Assembly (NCBI GenBank): GCA_036478595.1
Contig: JAZGEF010000069.1
Location: 1 to 64,000 of the forward strand
DNA from: Granulosicoccus sp036478595
Lineage (GTDB): Bacteria > Pseudomonadota > Gammaproteobacteria > Granulosicoccales > Granulosicoccaceae
Reading direction: 5' to 3'
DNA length: 64,000 nt
Under the pieces are notes generated by a model. That model ran no database searches, was not told where the DNA came from, and worked only from the letters and a program-made list of their open reading frames with translations. The stretch's first letter is position 1; each line of letters begins with the position of its first letter. A program made the translations under genes and the position numbers. Positions 60,122 to 64,000 of this stretch are shown here, piece after piece.

Positions 60122-63066
60122 GTCAGTCCAATCGTATCGATGGCGGCTTGGTAAATCGCAACCAGCCCTATTCGTTTAAATTTAATAACGAAACCATGCA
60201 CGGCTACGGTGGCGACACTCTCGCCTCTGCGTTGATAGCAAATGGCATCAAGCTTGTAGGCCGGTCGTTTAAATACCATCGTCCTAGAGGTATCATGTCT
60301 GCAGGCAGCGAGGAAGCCAATGCAATGGTACAGCTTCGTACTGGCGCCTATACCGAGCCCAATACTCGAGCTACCGTTGCAGAACTGTTTGATGGCTTAG
60401 AAGCTAAAAGCCAAAACCACCGTGGCCCACTTGGTTTTGATGTGATGGCCGCTAACGATTTTCTATCACCGTTTTTAAGCGCAGGCTTTTACTACAAAAC
60501 GTTTATGTGGCCAAAAGCCTTGTGGGAGAAATTCTATGAGCCGGTTATCAGAGCATCAGCTGGCCTCGGCACCCTATCCGGGCAAGCTGACCCAGATCAA
60601 TACGACAAGGGCTTTTTACATTGCGATTTATTGATTATTGGTGCTGGCCCATCTGGTTTAGCTGCTGCACTTGCGGCAGGTCGCGCTGGTGCAAGAGTCA
60701 TACTAGCTGACGAAGATTTTGTGATGGGTGGCCGCCTTAATAGCGAAACCCATACCGTAGACAAAATGGAAGGCTCCACATGGGCAGAGACAGCCACGGC
60801 AGAACTCTATCAATTGGAAAACGTACGCATGATGACGCGTACTACTATTTATGGTTCGTACGATCACGGCATCTTTGGCGCACTAGAGCGTTGCACTGAT
60901 CATTTATATGATGGCAGCGGCAAGCCACGTCAAATCCTATGGCGCATTTACAGCAAACAATCATTACTCTGTGCTGGCTCAACCGAACGCAGCATCGCAT
61001 TCGGCAACAATGATCGCCCTGGCATTATGATGGCGGGTGCCGTGCGCAGCTATGTGAATCGTTACGGTGTAACACCGGGCAAACGGGTATCTGTATTTAC
61101 CAATAATGATGACGGTTGGCGAACGGCGATTGACCTGAAAGCAAAGGGTATTGACGTGACTTCCGTCATTGACACACGCAGTATTGCAGCGCCATATAAC
61201 GTGGCCAATGCTGCCACTATTATGGGCTGCCGAGTTGTTGATACCGTCGGCAGAAAAGGCATCCACACAATTATGTTGTCAAGCGGACAGACAATGAAAA
61301 CCGATTGCCTGGCAGTCTCTGGTGGCTGGAGCCCTAACGTTCACTTAACGTGCCATCAACGTGGCCGTCCAACTTGGAATGAAAAACAAGCGTGTTTTCT
61401 ACCCGGTGGTGACTTACCAGTGGGTATGTCAGTTGCAGGGGCTGCTAACGGCGAGATGACACTGCAAGCTGCCTTAACAGCCGGACACGAGGGCGCTAAC
61501 AACATACTCAGCTCTTTAGGTATAAATACTGCCAGTGCAAAAGCGTCAAAAGCCAGTGCAGAATCAGCCAAGATCACCGCGTTTTGGCACGTCACGGAAT
61601 CAAGATCTCGCGCATGGGTTGATCTTCAAAACGATGTCACTACCAAAGACATCGGCCAGTCGTTTAGAGAAGGCTTTAAATCGGTTGAACACTTAAAGCG
61701 TTACACCACATTGGGCATGGCAACTGACCAAGGCAAAACGGCCAATGTGCTAGGCCTTGCCATCATGGCTGAATGCAGTGGCAAAACCATTGAACAAACC
61801 GGTACAACTATTTTTCGCCCACCTTATACACCAATACCCATGGGTGCACTTGCAGGCCGGGCACGTGGTAAAGACTTCCGTCCATTCCGTTTAACACCAA
61901 GCCACAAGTTTGCCGAAGAGCAAAACGCTGCCTTTGTTGAAACAGGTATGTGGCTACGCGGCCAGTGGTATCCAATCGCAGGTGAAACACATTGGCGTGA
62001 AAGTTGTGATCGCGAAGTTAAAGCCACCCGAGAATCAGTCGGTGTATGCGATGTAACAACACTAGGTAAGATTGATATACAGGGGCGCGATGCTGCAGCA
62101 TTTTTGGATCGTGTATACGCCAATACATTTGGCACGCTGGCAGTGGGCAAAGTACGTTACGGCCTTATGCTTCGAGAAGATGGCATCGTCATGGACGATG
62201 GCACCACCGCACGCATGGGAGAACATCACTTTGTGATGACCACCACCACAGCCAACGCGGTTTCAGTATTTCGTCATATCGAATTCTGTCGCCAATGTTT
62301 ATGGCCAGATATGGATGTACATCTTATCTCTGCCACTGAGCAATGGGCACAGTACGCCGTTGCCGGCCCAAATTCTCGCAAAACATTGCAAAATTTAGTC
62401 GATAAAGCATTCGACATCAGTAACGAAGCCTTCCCATTTATGGCATGCGGCAAAGTGACGGTTGCTGGCGGTATCCCTGCTCGGCTATTCCGAATATCAT
62501 TCTCTGGCGAACTGGCGTATGAAATTGCTGTGCCAACTCGCTATGGCGATTCGATGATCCGCGCGTTGATGAAAGCCGGCAAGGCATACAGCATCGTTCC
62601 CTATGGTACTGAGGCACTGGGCGTAATGCGAATTGAAAAAGGCCACGCAGCCGGTAACGAACTATGCGGCACCACCACAGCAGCTAACTTAGGTTTAGGC
62701 ATGATGGTCTCCAAGAAGAAAGACTGCATCGGCAATGTGCTATCTCAACGCGAGGGACTAAACCCCGACAAGCCTTTGCAACTCGTGGGTTTTAAGCCCG
62801 TTGATACGACTACAAGCCTTAGTGCCGGTGCGCACTTTGTTACCAAAGGAGACGAGGCAACGATGGCTAACGATGAAGGCTGGATGACCTCCGTTGCCTA
62901 CTCCCCTATACTCAACTGTTCGATAGGTTTGGGCCTTATTCAGGACGGTAAAAACCGTATGGGCGAAATCGTCACGGCAGCTAACCCGCTAAAACGGAGC
63001 AGCGTAGACGTCGAGATCGTCTCGGCACACTTCGTTGATCCTGATGGAGATCGCCTACGTGTCTGA
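60118..63066 (+). CDS. soxA: Sarcosine oxidase/N-methylglutamate dehydrogenase alpha subunit
   Basis: A 982-residue, multi-domain protein. The N-terminus is 2Fe-2S ferredoxin-like without the cysteines (FNNETMHGYGGDTLASALIA). Next is an NAD/FAD-binding fold from about residue 170 (LLIIGAGPSGLAAALAAGRA). From about residue 610 a GcvT folate-binding domain follows (GVCDVTTLGKIDIQGRDAA, FSGELAYEIAVP, MRIEKGHAAGNE). The GcvT part collects the released C1 unit as 5,10-methylene-tetrahydrofolate. The gene overlaps both neighbours. Substrate is either sarcosine or N-methylglutamate; gmaS/mgs-like genes elsewhere in the window favour the latter. Confidence 0.9.
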   Translation: MSQSNRIDGGLVNRNQPYSFKFNNETMHGYGGDTLASALIANGIKLVGRSFKYHRPRGIMSAGSEEANAMVQLRTGAYTEPNTRATVAELFDGLEAKSQNHRGPLGFDVMAANDFLSPFLSAGFYYKTFMWPKALWEKFYEPVIRASAGLGTLSGQADPDQYDKGFLHCDLLIIGAGPSGLAAALAAGRAGARVILADEDFVMGGRLNSETHTVDKMEGSTWAETATAELYQLENVRMMTRTTIYGSYDHGIFGALERCTDHLYDGSGKPRQILWRIYSKQSLLCAGSTERSIAFGNNDRPGIMMAGAVRSYVNRYGVTPGKRVSVFTNNDDGWRTAIDLKAKGIDVTSVIDTRSIAAPYNVANAATIMGCRVVDTVGRKGIHTIMLSSGQTMKTDCLAVSGGWSPNVHLTCHQRGRPTWNEKQACFLPGGDLPVGMSVAGAANGEMTLQAALTAGHEGANNILSSLGINTASAKASKASAESAKITAFWHVTESRSRAWVDLQNDVTTKDIGQSFREGFKSVEHLKRYTTLGMATDQGKTANVLGLAIMAECSGKTIEQTGTTIFRPPYTPIPMGALAGRARGKDFRPFRLTPSHKFAEEQNAAFVETGMWLRGQWYPIAGETHWRESCDREVKATRESVGVCDVTTLGKIDIQGRDAAAFLDRVYANTFGTLAVGKVRYGLMLREDGIVMDDGTTARMGEHHFVMTTTTANAVSVFRHIEFCRQCLWPDMDVHLISATEQWAQYAVAGPNSRKTLQNLVDKAFDISNEAFPFMACGKVTVAGGIPARLFRISFSGELAYEIAVPTRYGDSMIRALMKAGKAYSIVPYGTEALGVMRIEKGHAAGNELCGTTTAANLGLGMMVSKKKDCIGNVLSQREGLNPDKPLQLVGFKPVDTTTSLSAGAHFVTKGDEATMANDEGWMTSVAYSPILNCSIGLGLIQDGKNRMGEIVTAANPLKRSSVDVEIVSAHFVDPDGDRLRV

Positions 63067-63637
63067 TTTCAATTTTGTATCCCAGCCCGTATTGGGCGGT
63101 TTTAGCCAAGAGTCGCAGGGTGTATCAATTACCGAGCAGATCAGCCTCGGCATTGTCTCCGTCGCCTGCCCCAATAACGGTGATGAGGCACTGGCCGCTA
63201 GCGCTAAAAAGGCTTTCTGCTGCTCGCTTCCTGATGTTTCCGGTGTCGAGGTGTCTGATGGCGGCACTATGCGTTGGCTTGGCTTGCAGCCTCAACAATG
63301 GTTTGTACTATTTGAGCATGGCGCTGACCAAGGGGATCCGTTAGCCATAATAAAGGACCAGCTAGGTGATACGGCTTACTGCACCGACCAGTCCGATAGC
63401 TGGGTTTCACTGGAGATTTCAGGACCATTGGCAATTAGCGCGTTGGAGCGAATTTGCCCGATTGACCTGCACCCGGCTGTATTTCCGGTGGCCGCGGTAG
63501 CCAGAACCACTATGGAACATTTAGGCGTGATAATCACGCGCACGGGCGATGATCAATTTTTAATGATGTCAGCAGCATCTTCGGCTGACTCATTTTTACA
63601 TGCGATAACAACGTCAGTTAAAAATATAACCGCTTAG
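63059..63637 (+). CDS. soxG: Sarcosine oxidase-type gamma subunit
   Basis: A 192-residue subunit of the SoxG family. The sequence has MRWLGLQPQQWFVLFEHGAD, then DQSDSWVSLEISGPLAISALERICPIDL with the following HP. GTG 63059 is chosen, overlapping the alpha gene by eight bases with GGAG upstream. The formate dehydrogenase-like gene starts 23 bases later and is likely on the same transcript. Confidence 0.85.
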   Translation: MSDFNFVSQPVLGGFSQESQGVSITEQISLGIVSVACPNNGDEALAASAKKAFCCSLPDVSGVEVSDGGTMRWLGLQPQQWFVLFEHGADQGDPLAIIKDQLGDTAYCTDQSDSWVSLEISGPLAISALERICPIDLHPAVFPVAAVARTTMEHLGVIITRTGDDQFLMMSAASSADSFLHAITTSVKNITA

Positions 63638-63660
63638 ACACACTTACAGGACACTGAAAA

Positions 63661-64000
63661 AGTGACAACTGAATCTCAAAAACCCGGCGTCTGGAAATCA
63701 GGCACTGGCCGTGGACGACGCACCCCAAAAGGGCGCCAAGTCACCGAGACAGCATTAACCGAAATACAAACGTTACTTGGCAACAAACCAAGGCGACGTG
63801 ATTTGCTGATTGAATACCTGCATTTGATTCAGGATCAATACAATCATCTGTCAGCCGATCATTTGCGTGCCTTAGCCGAAGAGATGAAACTCTCTCAAGC
63901 AGAGATTTACGAAGTTGCTACGTTTTACGCACACTTTGATGTTGTTCGCGAAGACGAAACGCCACCACCTGAACTCACTATCAGAGTGTGTGATTCACTC
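63661..64000 (+). CDS. fdsG: NAD-dependent formate dehydrogenase gamma subunit, cut by window end
   Basis: An open frame from GTG 63661 to the edge (113 codons). LRALAEEMKLSQAEIYEVATFYAHFDVV is the NuoE/FdsG thioredoxin-fold signature. The later cysteines for the 2Fe-2S cluster lie beyond the window, except one in RVCDSL. The N-terminus WKSGTGRGRRTPKGRQV is longer than that of NuoE, which matches FdsG. AGGA is upstream. Coupled to a C1-releasing dehydrogenase operon, it would oxidise the formate made from methylene-tetrahydrofolate. Confidence 0.72.

Overview
This window looks like chromosomal DNA of a marine, heterotrophic gammaproteobacterium. That is an inference from gene content (TRAP transporter, xylFHG/xylA, methylated-amine genes, MauG-type cytochromes, a LexA-controlled integron-type integrase) and moderate GC; no rRNA or tRNA gene was seen that would settle the taxonomy. 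No CRISPR array was seen.

Bases 1-6.3 kb are accessory and decaying DNA. A type II restriction-modification pair (endonuclease cut by the window edge, adenine methyltransferase) lies divergent to an integron-type tyrosine recombinase with a LexA box over its promoter. Next come an IS66-type tnpA-tnpB pair without tnpC, a frameshifted ECF sigma/anti-sigma pair and a truncated hydroxyisourate hydrolase. From 6.4 to 17.9 kb is a xylose locus: xylF-xylH-xylG-xylA leftward, and rightward a ROK repressor, a di-heme cytochrome, an ASPIC/FG-GAP protein, xylulokinase and a fumarylacetoacetase-family hydrolase, with a perfect palindrome between the two arms.

From 17.9 to 26.3 kb are mixed genes: a 58-residue Cys/His-rich protein, a lipoprotein esterase, an SDR pseudogene, a three-gene oxidoreductase operon, a hipBA toxin-antitoxin locus with three evenly spaced operators, a PilZ-like protein and an LpxO-like hydroxylase. 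From 26.4 to 39.9 kb is a nitrogen/C1 block: amt with a small membrane partner, then a nine-gene leftward cluster holding an FAD oxidoreductase, a gmaS-like glutamine synthetase, mgsABC-like genes (N-methylglutamate synthase), two unknown proteins, a nitrilase-family hydrolase and a DUF1989-DUF1989-GcvT fusion. A divergent GntR regulator sits at its head. From 39.9 to 49.8 kb are an MFS exporter, paaK-paaI, a TRAP dctPQM transporter, a CHMI-type isomerase, a conserved pair of unknown proteins and a dimethylarginine hydrolase. From 49.9 kb to the end are an AraC/azoreductase pair, a MauG-like lipoprotein, a tmpA-tmpB-like pair (2-trimethylaminoethylphosphonate to glycine betaine), regulators, a soxBDAG/mgdABCD-type operon and the start of an NAD-dependent formate dehydrogenase (fdsG-like).

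Read together, the right two thirds of the window looks like a methylated-nitrogen and one-carbon region. Methylamines could be released from methylarginines, joined to glutamate by the GMAS/Mgs system and oxidised by the four-subunit dehydrogenase, with C1 units leaving through formate. TmpAB would feed in glycine betaine. The gmaS/mgs genes and the mgd/sox genes are about 21 kb apart, and the delta subunit lacks the zinc cysteines of classical sarcosine oxidase.
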